Shown here one piece after another: positions 33,977 to 42,607 of a stretch of 64,000 nucleotides of DNA. Position 1 is the stretch's first letter; each line of letters opens with the position of its first letter. A program made the position numbers and the translations under genes. This DNA comes from Micromonospora andamanensis (GTDB lineage Bacteria; Actinomycetota; Actinomycetes; Mycobacteriales; Micromonosporaceae). Below the pieces are notes generated by a model that was given only the letters and a program-made list of their open reading frames with translations, searched no databases and was not told the DNA's origin. Location of the stretch: positions 186,001 through 250,000 of the forward strand of contig NZ_BOOZ01000014.1 in the NCBI RefSeq assembly GCF_016863495.1. Reading direction: 5' to 3'.

Positions 33977-34603
33977 ATGGGCAACAGTGACGAGCGTGAC
34001 CTGGTCCGGCGAGGGTACGACGCCCTGTCCTACCGCTACCGCGCCGACGACGCCGTCGCCGGCCAGTACGCACCCTGGTTGGCAGACCTGGATCGGCGTC
34101 TACCGGCTGCGGCCTCGGTCCTCGACCTCGGCTGCGGCTGCGGCGTGCCGGTCGCGCGTTTCCTAGCGGATGCCGGGCACCACGTCACCGGGGTCGACAT
34201 CAGCGACGTGCAGATCGACCGAGCCCGCCGCCTGGTGCCGACCGGCACGTTCCTCCGCGCTGACGCTGTTCACCTGGAGCTGCCGCCGATGTCGCTCGAC
34301 GCCGTGGTCTGCCTCTACGCGCTCATCCACATGCCGTTGGCCGACCAACCGCGGCTCATCGGCCGAATCGCTTCCTGGCTACGCCCAGGAGGCTTGCTAC
34401 TTGCCACCACCGGCCACAATGCCTGGACCGGCACCGAGGACAACTGGCTCGACGGCCCCGCCACCATGTGGTGGAGCCACGCCGACGCCCCCACCTATCG
34501 GAACTGGCTGCGACAGGCGGGACTCAGCATCACCTCCGAGGACTTCGTGCCAGAGGGTACCAGCGGACACGCCCTCTTCTGGGCGCAGCGACCACTCAGC
34601 TGA
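33977..34603 (+). CDS. class I SAM-dependent methyltransferase
   Basis: This 208-aa protein has motif I SVLDLGCGCGVPVARFLADAG (residues 47-67), motif II HVTGVDIS and motif IV DAVVCLYALIHMP, followed by IASWLRPGGLLLATTGH. It resembles small Methyltransf_25-type enzymes found singly in actinomycetes. A GTG three codons upstream is an alternative start. The substrate is unknown. Confidence 0.87.
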   Translation: MGNSDERDLVRRGYDALSYRYRADDAVAGQYAPWLADLDRRLPAAASVLDLGCGCGVPVARFLADAGHHVTGVDISDVQIDRARRLVPTGTFLRADAVHLELPPMSLDAVVCLYALIHMPLADQPRLIGRIASWLRPGGLLLATTGHNAWTGTEDNWLDGPATMWWSHADAPTYRNWLRQAGLSITSEDFVPEGTSGHALFWAQRPLS

Positions 34604-34723
34604 AGACGGCCACAGCGCGGACAGCTTCTCCAGGCTGTTCGAGCTCCTGAAGAGGCAGCCGTAAGCAAGCCGTTCCACACTCGCCTGGGCGGTCCGGCGG
34701 TGACCGGACCGCCAGTCGATTGG

Positions 34724-35620
34724 TCAGGCGCGGGTGCGCTGCCGCAGCCGGGTCGAGACGACCGCACCGCCTGCGATCAGGACCGCGACGGCGAGGGACG
34801 GCAGAGCGTCCGGCCGGCGCAGCAGCTCCCCCGTCGACATGTCGTTGCCCAGTTGGTGCAGCGTGCCGAGCAAGAGGGTCGGTGCGACGGCGATCAGCAG
34901 TCGCTGGTCGGCCGTCGCCACCCACAGGAAGGCGACGATGCCGACAATCACCATGGTGGCGGCAACGACCTGCGAACTCATGTCGACCCTACGGAAGCCT
35001 CCCGCAGGGATCAGATGCAGGGCGAGGATGCCTGCGGTAACCAGCACGGCGTTCGCCCGGGGCGTCGGCGGCACGTCCGCCGGGCGCCACAGGCCCACCA
35101 GGATCAAGGGCGTGGCGACAACCGGTGCCCACCACTGCGGCAGGCCGTTGAGGAACAGGTACGGGGAGATGACGGTCGGCACCACCGCCGCAGCCACCGC
35201 CAGGACGGCAGCGGTGCGGGTACGGCCCGCGACGAGCGCCGCCAGCGCCGCAATCACCATGACCTCGTGAACGCCCTGATTCCGCAGGACGGTGAGGGGA
35301 TCTGAGAATCCGCCGAACTGGAACGCCTCGACGAGGTCGTCCAGGCCGATGAGCACGCCCAGCGCCAGCACCGCCATGGCACCCAGGTGGATGCCCTGCC
35401 AGAGCAGCACTGCGGTGGGCCGGGCCGCAGTGCTGCCACCATGCACCCGTAGGGCGCCCCGGATCAACGAGGCCGCCTCCCGGAGGCTGGGCCAGCGGCG
35501 GTCTGTCGGTTCGTCGCCGATCAACGTGTCGACAAGTTCGTCGGCACGTTCGCGGCGGTAACCCGCCGGATAGGCCCGCAGCAGCATCCGGTAGCGCTTC
35601 TCCAGAACATCGGAACTCAT
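34724..35620 (-). CDS. PadR-associated integral membrane protein
   Basis: This 298-aa protein has an N-terminal cytoplasmic segment typical of PadR-linked membrane proteins (EKRYRMLLRAYPAGYRRERADELVDTLIGDE) followed by six to seven membrane helices. Its start overlaps the PadR stop (ATGA). Such pairs are common in actinomycetes. The role is unknown and may concern envelope stress. Confidence 0.82.
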   Translation of the reverse strand: MSSDVLEKRYRMLLRAYPAGYRRERADELVDTLIGDEPTDRRWPSLREAASLIRGALRVHGGSTAARPTAVLLWQGIHLGAMAVLALGVLIGLDDLVEAFQFGGFSDPLTVLRNQGVHEVMVIAALAALVAGRTRTAAVLAVAAAVVPTVISPYLFLNGLPQWWAPVVATPLILVGLWRPADVPPTPRANAVLVTAGILALHLIPAGGFRRVDMSSQVVAATMVIVGIVAFLWVATADQRLLIAVAPTLLLGTLHQLGNDMSTGELLRRPDALPSLAVAVLIAGGAVVSTRLRQRTRA

Positions 35621-36000
35621 GCTGGTCTGATCCTCGCGGTAGACGGTTGACGGGTGCTTCCCTGCGGGAGGACCCGATTCGGCAGGCGATCCATGACCAC
35701 CCGGGCGGCCCGGGCGAGCCGGTCGGCTTCCTCGGCGAGTACGCGGTAGCCCTCGTCGGTGAGCCGGTAGTAGCGACGGGCCCGCCCGTTGACGATCTCT
35801 TCGCCGTCGGCGGTGATGAGTCCTTCGCCGAGCAGCCTGTCGATCACCGAGTACAGCGAGCCGGCAGCGAGCGTCACCCGCTCATCGGACAGCTCACTCA
35901 CCCGCTTGATCACGGCATAGCCGTGGAGCGGGCCACCGAGCAGAGCCGCGAGGACGAAGTACGACGGTTCCCGCAGCGCGGGACGCGAAGTCGATCGCAT
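35617..36000 (-). CDS. PadR-family regulator
   Basis: This 127-aa winged-helix protein contains EPSYFVLAALLGGPLHGYAVIKRVSELSDERVTLAAGSLYSVIDRLLGEGLIT and a wing RARRYYRLTDEGYRVL. It is translationally coupled to the membrane protein. The start codon lies seven bases after a TATATT -10 element, so the mRNA is probably leaderless. Confidence 0.92.
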   Translation of the reverse strand: MRSTSRPALREPSYFVLAALLGGPLHGYAVIKRVSELSDERVTLAAGSLYSVIDRLLGEGLITADGEEIVNGRARRYYRLTDEGYRVLAEEADRLARAARVVMDRLPNRVLPQGSTRQPSTARIRPA

Positions 36001-36007
36001 GCCGCTG

Positions 36008-36029
36008 AATATACAAGTAAGGCGAGTAT
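36008..36029 (-). promoter_or_regulatory. leaderless promoter and PadR-site candidate
   Basis: Reading on the minus strand, TATATT (36013-36008) is followed by seven bases and then the PadR ATG, which is the spacing of leaderless actinobacterial promoters. ATAC (36011-36014) and GTAT (36026-36029) form short inverted ends around it and may be the PadR site. Confidence 0.5.
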
Positions 36030-36126
36030 CCTGCCAAGATGACCGTGCGCTGTGGTCGAAACCTCTCGCCGTTTCTCCGATTGCGTGTGCTCCCTAAGAT
36101 CTCCGATGATCAAGGGAGATGACACG

Positions 36127-38136
36127 GTGGACGATTTCCAGCAGTTCGTAACGGATGTAACGGTACGTCTGTCGTCGATGTCCAAGGGCGAGTTGTACGT
36201 CGTCGGCGACCGTCTCGACCGGGACTCGCTCTGGCTCACCTACCTCGACTCCTTCCCCGCCGGCACCAACCTCCGGTTCCGTGAGCGGTCCGAGTACGAC
36301 TGCTCGACCTGCCGCGGGTTCGTCAAGAACTTCGGCAACGTCGTCGAGATCCACAACGGACAGATCCGCACCGTCTGGTCCGGGGTGGCTGCGTCCGACC
36401 CGGTCTTCTCCGTCGTCGCCGCCGCGATGGACGAATTCGTCGGCACGCTGCCGTTGTCCAGCATCTTCCGGTCCACCGAGGCGCAGTACGGGACGAAGAT
36501 CACCCGAACGCTGCGCGACGGCCAGGTCGACGTGTGGCACCACCTGCACGGCCGGGTGGACAAGCGGCATCGCACCAGCGACATCGGCGCGGCACGGGGC
36601 AGCTTCGACGCCGCGGTGCAGGTGTTCCAGCGTGGTCTGGCCGAGTTGACCCAGCAGGCTCTGGACACCGTCGTCGACCTCATCGACGACAACGCCCTCT
36701 ACCGCGGCGCGGAGCACCGTCAGGCGGTGACCGAGTTCCGGTCGCTGCGGAACCGGTGGACGCAGGCGACCGACGGACAGGCCTTCGTCTTCGCCAACGC
36801 CATGAACCCGGCGGCCCGGTTCCGCAACACGGTGATCGGCACCCTCGTCCAGGACCTCTCCGCGGGCGTCGACCTGGAGCAGGCGGTCCGGTCGTTCGAG
36901 ACGAAGGTGGCACCGCAGAACTACCAGCGCCCCAGGGCGTTGATCACCCCGGCCATGGTGAAGGCCGCCATGAAGACCATCGACGAGCTGGGCATCGAGG
37001 AGTCGTTGCAGCGACGGTTCGCCCGGCTGTCCGACGTGTCGGTCACCAACGTGCTGTGGGTCGACAACGACACACAGCCGCGGATGAAGGACGGCATCGA
37101 AGGGCTGCTGATGCAGGCCGCCACCACCAGGTCGTCAGGTGCGGGCCTTCGTGACGCGAAGCCTGAGGAGATTCCGGTGGTCTCCTTCATGAAAGACATC
37201 CTGCCCGGTGCCGCGACCATCGAGCTGTGGGTCGCCAACAGCCACGAACCGCACCTCGTCAGTCTCACCACCGGCCAGCACCCGGCCGCGCCGCGGCTAT
37301 TCACCTGGGACAACGATTTCGCCTGGTCCTACTGCGGCAACGTCGCCGACTCGATCAAGGAGAAGGTCAAGCGGGCCGGCGGCAACGTCACCGGCAAGCT
37401 GCGGGTGAGCCTGTCCTGGTTCAACCACGACGACCTCGACCTGCACGTGTTCGAACCCAACGGCGACCACATCTGGTACCAGGACAAGCGCAACAAACTG
37501 GACGTCGACATGAACGCTGGCGGGGCGTTCTCGCGCGAGCCGGTAGAGAACGTCACCTGGACCAAACACATCCCCGACGGGGAGTACCGGATCGAGGTGA
37601 ACCAGTTCAACAAGCGGGAGAGCACAGACGTCGGCTTCGTGATCGAGACCGAGAGCGACGGAAGAATCGAGAACTACCGCCACGAGCGCGCGGTCGGCCA
37701 CAAGGACACCGTCGAGGTGGGCCGGATGACTGTCGTCGACGAGGTGATCACCGCTTTCCGGCCAGGTAGGGACATGCAGCCGGGCAGCGCCAGCAAGGAG
37801 CTGTGGGGCATCACCACCGAACAGTTCGTGCCGGTGTCCACGATCATGTACTCGCCGAACTACTTCGACGACAGCGAGGTCGGCAACCGTCACTATTTCT
37901 TCATCCTGAAGGGTTGCGTGAACGACCAGCCGACCCGGGGGATCTACAACGAGTTCCTCCGCGGCGACCTGCAACCCCACCGCAAGGTGTTCGAGGTTCT
38001 CGGCGACCGCACCAAGTGCGAGCCGTCCCCGGATCAGCTGTCCGGCCTCGGCTTCAGCTCCACGATCCGCAGCTCTGTGATCGCCAAGGTGACCATGGCC
38101 AGCGGACGGCGCCACCTCATCAGCATCCAGTTCTGA
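36127..38136 (+). CDS. large phage-type protein of unknown function with YfaP/DUF2135-like domain
   Basis: This 669-aa soluble protein has an N-terminal domain with a CSTC pair (C59, C62) in RERSEYDCSTCRGFVKNFGNVV. A helical middle contains LYRGAEHRQAVTEF, RNTVIGTLVQDLSAGVDLEQAVRSFETKVAPQNYQRP, then SFMKDILPGAATIELWV. From about residue 425 a beta-rich domain reads GKLRVSLSWFNHDDLDLHVF, LDVDMNAGGAFSREPVENV, which resembles the YfaP/DUF2135 family. The last part has SPNYFDDSEVGNRHYFFILKGCVND and DQLSGLGFSS. I recall close relatives in large tailed phages. GTG 36127 has AAGGGAG eight bases upstream. No catalytic motif is recognised. It heads a three-gene unit. Confidence 0.8.
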   Translation: MDDFQQFVTDVTVRLSSMSKGELYVVGDRLDRDSLWLTYLDSFPAGTNLRFRERSEYDCSTCRGFVKNFGNVVEIHNGQIRTVWSGVAASDPVFSVVAAAMDEFVGTLPLSSIFRSTEAQYGTKITRTLRDGQVDVWHHLHGRVDKRHRTSDIGAARGSFDAAVQVFQRGLAELTQQALDTVVDLIDDNALYRGAEHRQAVTEFRSLRNRWTQATDGQAFVFANAMNPAARFRNTVIGTLVQDLSAGVDLEQAVRSFETKVAPQNYQRPRALITPAMVKAAMKTIDELGIEESLQRRFARLSDVSVTNVLWVDNDTQPRMKDGIEGLLMQAATTRSSGAGLRDAKPEEIPVVSFMKDILPGAATIELWVANSHEPHLVSLTTGQHPAAPRLFTWDNDFAWSYCGNVADSIKEKVKRAGGNVTGKLRVSLSWFNHDDLDLHVFEPNGDHIWYQDKRNKLDVDMNAGGAFSREPVENVTWTKHIPDGEYRIEVNQFNKRESTDVGFVIETESDGRIENYRHERAVGHKDTVEVGRMTVVDEVITAFRPGRDMQPGSASKELWGITTEQFVPVSTIMYSPNYFDDSEVGNRHYFFILKGCVNDQPTRGIYNEFLRGDLQPHRKVFEVLGDRTKCEPSPDQLSGLGFSSTIRSSVIAKVTMASGRRHLISIQF

Positions 38137-38166
38137 TTCGTACCCCGACATCCGAGGAAGGCCACC

Positions 38167-38562
38167 GTGACCATTTTCGAGAAGGCCACGCGGGAGAAGT
38201 TCCGCTACCCGTCGACCAAGGGACTGCTGACCACGGAACAGCTGTGGGAGCTTCCGCTGACCGCCAAGTCCGGCTTCAGCCTCGATGACGTGGCCAAGGC
38301 CGTCAACGCCGAGCTCAAGGCCGTCGACACCGAGTCGTTCGTGGCCACCGAGACAAATCCGGCCAAGGCAACTTTGGAAACCAAGTTGGAGGTCGTCAAG
38401 CACGTCATCGCCATCCGTATCGCGGAGGACCAGGCGGCGAAGGCAGCGGCAGCCAAGAAGCTGGAGAAGGAGAAGCTGCTGGCAGTCCTGGGCCGCAAGC
38501 AGGATGCGGTCCTGGAGAACCTGACCGAGGCAGAGCTGTTGGCCCGGATCAACAACCTGTAG
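38167..38562 (+). CDS. small helical phage-type protein
   Basis: This 131-aa protein has an ordered N-terminal block (FEKATREKFRYPSTKGLLTTEQLWELPL, SGFSLDDVAKAVNAELKAV) and a long Ala/Lys/Glu helix (VKHVIAIRIAEDQAAKAAAAKKLEKEKLLAVLGRKQDAVLENLTEAELLARI) likely to form a coiled coil. I recall similar proteins beside relatives of the preceding gene in phage genomes, which suggests a working pair. GTG 38167 has GAGGAAGG six bases upstream. It starts 30 bp after the large protein's stop. Confidence 0.78.
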   Translation: MTIFEKATREKFRYPSTKGLLTTEQLWELPLTAKSGFSLDDVAKAVNAELKAVDTESFVATETNPAKATLETKLEVVKHVIAIRIAEDQAAKAAAAKKLEKEKLLAVLGRKQDAVLENLTEAELLARINNL

Positions 38563-38644
38563 GGCCGACACCTGTCGGGGTGTAGGCAGCCGGGATGCCG
38601 GGTACCTGGCGCCCTACCCCCTCACCCCTGCCCAGGAGGACCCC

Positions 38645-39340
38645 ATGACCGTCGTACTCGCCGTTGTCTGCAAGGACGGGGTGGTGATCGGCGCGGATTC
38701 CCAGATCACCGAGAGTGACCGCGGTCTGAGCTTCCCCGCCCAGAAGCTGCACCCGCTGGGCTCCTGCGCCGCCTGGGGTGGCAGCGGGGCGCGGGGAGTA
38801 CTCAACGACCTGCGCCCCCTCCTGCAGGACTCGGCCACCGCCATCCTCGAAGCACCCGACATCGGCGGCGAGATGCAGGAGCGCATCCTGCCCGTCTTCA
38901 AGAAGCACTACGAGAACTACATCCCGGACGTGCCCGGCGAGGGCGACGGCGGCGGAGTGTCGGCGTACCTGCTCGCGGCCGGCTACAGCCAGGGCGGTCC
39001 GTGGATCGTGGAAATCAACCCCAACGGACTCATCGGCCGCTACGAGGACGTGGGCTTCCACGCCATCGGCTCCGGCGCCCCCATGGCCCAGCAGGCCGGC
39101 GCGCTGCTGTCCCACTTCCGGATGACCACGCGCACCGTCGAGTACGGCGTGGTAGGCGTGATACGGGTGCTGGAGGCGCTGGAGCGGACCTCGCCGTCGG
39201 TCGGCGGGCCGTTCAGCATCGCGTGCATCCGCGAGGAGGGCGCCCACCACCTCGACGAGAAGGAGATAGCCAAGGCGCTCAAGGATGCCCAGCGCTGGCG
39301 CGACCTCGAACAGGAAGCGCTCGACAAGCTGTTCGACTGA
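38645..39340 (+). CDS. stand-alone proteasome-like Ntn hydrolase (peptidase family T1)
   Basis: This 231-aa protein matches 20S proteasome beta/HslV-type subunits. After loss of Met1 the numbering gives Thr1 (TVVLAVVCKDGVVIGADS), Asp17 and Lys33 (PAQKL) exactly at the catalytic positions. AWGGSGARG and the later SGAPMAQQAGALL and GPFSIACI segments fit the fold. No propeptide is needed. There is no alpha subunit, HslU or proteasomal ATPase in the window, so it may self-assemble like HslV or Anbu. AGGAGG precedes ATG 38645. It follows the two phage-type genes with an 82-bp gap. Confidence 0.85.
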   Translation: MTVVLAVVCKDGVVIGADSQITESDRGLSFPAQKLHPLGSCAAWGGSGARGVLNDLRPLLQDSATAILEAPDIGGEMQERILPVFKKHYENYIPDVPGEGDGGGVSAYLLAAGYSQGGPWIVEINPNGLIGRYEDVGFHAIGSGAPMAQQAGALLSHFRMTTRTVEYGVVGVIRVLEALERTSPSVGGPFSIACIREEGAHHLDEKEIAKALKDAQRWRDLEQEALDKLFD

Positions 39341-39518
39341 CGCCGGAGGATGATCGGCGACGACTGGCAGGTGGCGGTCCGTGGCGGTGCCCACCGCGAC
39401 ATGAGGGCGAGTTTCCGGCGGAGACTGGCCACGACATCCGCTTCTGCCGCGAGGCGCTCGCTACGCATAGTCACAGCTAGCGGCGGGCCGGCAGCGGGCC
39501 TGCCGATGTGCGTGTCGC

Positions 39519-40190
39519 TCATTGGGCACTGGCCAGCAGGATCGCCTGATCGTCCCGCTCCTTGCCCTGGGCACGTCGCACCAGGCGGCACACCTCCCGT
39601 AGGCCGGCAGACTCGATCTGGAGACCGACGTCGTCTGCCGTGTAGAGATGGCGCTCGAGCTCGAGCTCGATCTCATGGCCGAATTGACGGTATGCCTTGG
39701 AATCGTCGCGCGTGCCTTTGCCGGACTGGAATCCTACGAGCAGATGGCCGCCCGGGTGGAGAACCCGGGCGGCCTCGGCGAAGATGCGCGCTTGGCCGGC
39801 GGGAGGCGTGTGGATGATCGAGTACCACAGCATCACGCCGGCGAACTGGCCGTCCGGGTACGGCAGCTCGGTCAACGAGCCCACAGTGAACACCAGGTCA
39901 GGATGGTTGCGTCGGGCCATGGCGACCATGCCCGGCGACAGGTCGACACCCACCACCGCACAACCGCGTTCGGTGAGGTACTGACTCATCCGGCCAGTGC
40001 CACATCCTGCATCAAGGACCTGCACGTCGTTGCCCGCCGTCACCGCCATGGCGAAGGCGTCGACCATGGCGAGGTCGAGGGGTGCCTCCCAGCGGGTGTC
40101 CGGCAGGTAGGCGGCGTAGTCCTCCGCCACGGTGTCGTAGGCCCGTTGGACCCCGCGGAAGTCGAGCGGATCCGGTGGAGAGAAGATCAC
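39519..40190 (-). CDS. class I SAM-dependent methyltransferase
   Basis: This protein of about 223 aa contains VQRAYDTVAEDYAAYLPD, motif I VQVLDAGCGTGRMSQYL (about 57-73), motif II AVVGVDLSPGM and motif IV FAGVMLWYSIIHTPP, followed by VLHPGGHLLVGFQ. This is the Methyltransf_11 pattern. GTG 40190 is chosen because the sequence before it looks non-coding, but its ribosome site is weak. The 178-bp gap to the Ntn-hydrolase gene and the 177 bp to the next gene contain nothing I can assign. Confidence 0.85.
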   Translation of the reverse strand: MIFSPPDPLDFRGVQRAYDTVAEDYAAYLPDTRWEAPLDLAMVDAFAMAVTAGNDVQVLDAGCGTGRMSQYLTERGCAVVGVDLSPGMVAMARRNHPDLVFTVGSLTELPYPDGQFAGVMLWYSIIHTPPAGQARIFAEAARVLHPGGHLLVGFQSGKGTRDDSKAYRQFGHEIELELERHLYTADDVGLQIESAGLREVCRLVRRAQGKERDDQAILLASAQ

Positions 40191-40367
40191 CGAGAGGATT
40201 ATGCCCGCAGGAAGGCCTTGGCCCGGCCCGTCAACGTCCTGTTCTGCCGCGAGTCGCTCATCGACGCTGTCGGCCACACCTTCGACATGGCCATCCCGCT
40301 GGCTGCGAGCCCCCAACCGAGTTGGCGTACGGTCTGGGTTGTTTGGGGCTGCGGTTCCGCTGTTCGC

Positions 40368-41501
40368 TCAGCGGGCCCAGATTCGCAGGCACGCGGCCAT
40401 GATGCGGAACGGGAGGCCCCGAGCTTCGGTCTGGTTGACGGTGCCGGCCAGGTGCAGGTCGAGTTCCGGGCAGGTGAACAGCCAGGTGCCGGTCGACCCT
40501 GAGTGCCCGACCAGGGTTACTGGCCCGCCCAGTGGCGACATGAGTCGGTTGACCTTGAAGATCATGGTGCCCAGTCCGTAGCGGAGGACCGGGGCGTTGC
40601 GTAGCCGGTTGCGGCGTTCGGTAAGCAGGTGCCGCGTGTTCGCGTCGCGGAAGGGCTCACCGGCCGTGAGCGCCCGCTCGAAGGCGAGCAGGTCCTCGGT
40701 GGTGCTGAACAGGTCGTTGCTCGATGCGATGACTCCATTCACGTCCACCCGCCGTCGTCTGGCGTACAGGGGAAGGGGCGCGGGCAGATCCGGCTCGGCG
40801 GGCTCGGCGGCGGGGTGCCAGGTGCGGGTGAGACCGAGCGGTACGGCGATGCGTTGGCTGAGAAGGTCAGGGAAGGCGGTCGAGGTGACGTTCTCCAGGA
40901 TCCGGATCAGCAATTGGAAGCCTGTGTCGGAGTAGCGTGCGCGTTGCGTTCCCGCAGTCAGGTCTTGTGGGTCGAAATGGGGGTGCTGCTGCTCGCGGGT
41001 AATGCCGATGACGTTCTCGAAGGTCCAGGACGTGTCGTGCCCGGCACGCAACTGCCGGTACAGGCTCGGCCCGCCGCGGCGGCGTTCGAAGAAGTCCGGC
41101 AACCCCGAGGTGTGGCTGGCCAGGTGGCGTACGGTGATCTGAGGTGTTCGGTCCACACCGCCCCGCACGTGCAGCCCGGTGGTGACGGATGCGGGCAGAT
41201 ACGTGGTGATCGGAGCATCCAGGTCGAGTTCCGCGCGCTCGTGGGCCTGCAGGACGAGCGTGATGATGAACCGCTTCGTGATCGAGGCGATGAAGAAGGG
41301 TGCCTCGGGGCGTGCCTCCGGCTCGGCGGTGCCCTCCGGTCCTGATCCGCCTGCCCAGTGGCGCTGCCCGTCGGCGCTGCATAGGGCGAGGCTGACGTGG
41401 TGCAGACCGGGTCTGGAACTGACCCGCTGCACGAGGCTGGTCAGGCCGGCGTCGATCTCGTCGGTTGCCCGATTGCCGGCTGCCGTGAACGTGCGCCGCA
41501 T
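40368..41501 (-). CDS. beta-lactamase-fold serine hydrolase
   Basis: This 377-aa protein has no signal peptide. The nucleophile motif is S73-I-T-K76, the second motif YSD (RARYSDTGFQLL) and the third HSG (LVGHSGSTG). It resembles cytoplasmic class C-like esterases or D-amino-acid amidases rather than true beta-lactamases. ATG 41501 follows GAGG by seven bases. It is divergent from a PadR gene with one perfect palindrome between them, so it is probably PadR-controlled. Confidence 0.88.
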   Translation of the reverse strand: MRRTFTAAGNRATDEIDAGLTSLVQRVSSRPGLHHVSLALCSADGQRHWAGGSGPEGTAEPEARPEAPFFIASITKRFIITLVLQAHERAELDLDAPITTYLPASVTTGLHVRGGVDRTPQITVRHLASHTSGLPDFFERRRGGPSLYRQLRAGHDTSWTFENVIGITREQQHPHFDPQDLTAGTQRARYSDTGFQLLIRILENVTSTAFPDLLSQRIAVPLGLTRTWHPAAEPAEPDLPAPLPLYARRRRVDVNGVIASSNDLFSTTEDLLAFERALTAGEPFRDANTRHLLTERRNRLRNAPVLRYGLGTMIFKVNRLMSPLGGPVTLVGHSGSTGTWLFTCPELDLHLAGTVNQTEARGLPFRIMAACLRIWAR

Positions 41502-41530
41502 GTGTCGTCCTCGCATAGCAATATGCCTAC

Positions 41531-41542
41531 TAGACATGTCTA
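41531..41542. promoter_or_regulatory. PadR operator candidate
   Basis: TAGACATGTCTA is a perfect 12-bp palindrome containing the ACATGT core seen in PadR sites. It lies 29 bp from the hydrolase start and 27 bp from the PadR start. Confidence 0.6.
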
Positions 41543-41569
41543 AGAGAGTCAACCGGATAGGATCCGGGT

Positions 41570-42109
41570 GTGGCACATGTGATCCTGGGTCTGCTGCTCA
41601 TCGCCCCGCAGAGCTTGTACAGCCTGATCAAGAGCTTCGAAGCGGGCGTCGCGCTCTTCTACAGCGCCAGCTCCGGCAGCATCAAGCGGGCCCTCGACAC
41701 GCTGCTGGGCAAGGGGTTGATCGAGGTCGCGAGCACCGAACCGGGCGGACGTGGCAAGAAGGTCTATCGCACCACCGAGGCGGGCCGGCAGGAGTTCCAC
41801 AGGTGGATGACGGGCGAACTCGGCGGGGCCGACCTGGAGACAGCAGCGCTTCCGCGCCTGTTCTTCCTGGGACTGCTCGCCCCGGAAAACCGCCCACCGG
41901 TGCTGCGAAAGATCCAGGAACGGGCCGCAGCTGATCTCGCCGAGCTCACCGCCCTTCACAAGCATCTCGACACGATGGAGCTATCGCCGGAGTTCCGCGA
42001 TGTCGCGGCGTACCAGCGCCTGACCCTGGAATACGGGATCACCTCGGGGCGGCACGCCCTCGCCTGGTTCGGTGAGCTCGCCGATCGCGGGGGGCCGCAG
42101 ACCGGATGA
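41570..42109 (+). CDS. PadR-family regulator
   Basis: This 179-aa protein starts with GTG. It has the PadR winged helix AHVILGLLLIAPQSLYSLIKSFEAGVALFYSASSGSIKRALDTLLGKGLIEV with wing GGRGKKVYRTTEAG. A C-terminal Vir_Cterm-like helical domain (FFLGLLAPENRPPVLRKIQERAAADL) serves for dimerisation. It is divergent from the serine hydrolase gene. Confidence 0.9.
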   Translation: MAHVILGLLLIAPQSLYSLIKSFEAGVALFYSASSGSIKRALDTLLGKGLIEVASTEPGGRGKKVYRTTEAGRQEFHRWMTGELGGADLETAALPRLFFLGLLAPENRPPVLRKIQERAAADLAELTALHKHLDTMELSPEFRDVAAYQRLTLEYGITSGRHALAWFGELADRGGPQTG

Positions 42110-42607
42110 CATCCCAGGACCCACGAACCCCACAAACCGTTTGGCGGCGCGCCGGGACTGGCGACTTCGGTCACTGTGGCGCCGGTGCACGGCACCTGCC
42201 CAGCCACACAGATCGACGCCTACAACCGCGCGTTCACCAGATCGCCCTGATCATGTTGGCCGTGCCGGGCGGCCCGACCGCCGGACGCCGTCCAGGTGAT
42301 CGACTCAGCTTCGGCGCGGTGGCGGGATAGCGGTGGGCCGGATAGAACCCTTCCACTGGAAGGGTACCCGGTAGGGTATTTACCTGTGTGGCGTTGCGTC
42401 CGCTGCGGCAGGCGTGCCTGGGGTGTAAGGAAGCTGTCGAGCTGATAGCACAGACAGATCACGCACGGTTCGGGCCTCGTGTGCCGGCCCCACCAGCGAG
42501 GGTAATGTTGCGTGATAGCGCAAACGGTTCAGCTCGACAGGCGCGCACCGCCGACATGGGGTCATCTGCCGGCCGCGCACGCATCTGCCGCGATAACGTG
42601 TGCCTGA
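42110..42607. other. gene-free stretch with a hairpin
   Basis: I find no supportable gene in these 498 bp. CCCTTCC-ACT-GGAAGGG (42348-42364) is a perfect 7-bp stem, followed at once by the palindrome GGGTACCC (42362-42369) and AT-richer sequence. It might be a terminator or an operator, but its partner gene is unclear. Confidence 0.4.

Noticed and set aside
37297..38571. 424-codon minus-strand frame under the 669-aa protein and its small neighbour
   Set aside because: Spans two plus-strand genes that have good starts and motifs; its composition is that of an antisense shadow.
36001..39518. Prophage
   Set aside because: Two phage-type proteins are present but no terminase, capsid, tail, lysis or integrase genes, and no att-like repeats bound the region.
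39439..40258. Near-identical TTCTGCCGCGAG.CGCTC at about 39442 and 40242, flanking a methyltransferase gene
   Set aside because: Only 17 of 18 bases, with no integrase, target-site or further similarity; could be chance in GC-rich DNA.
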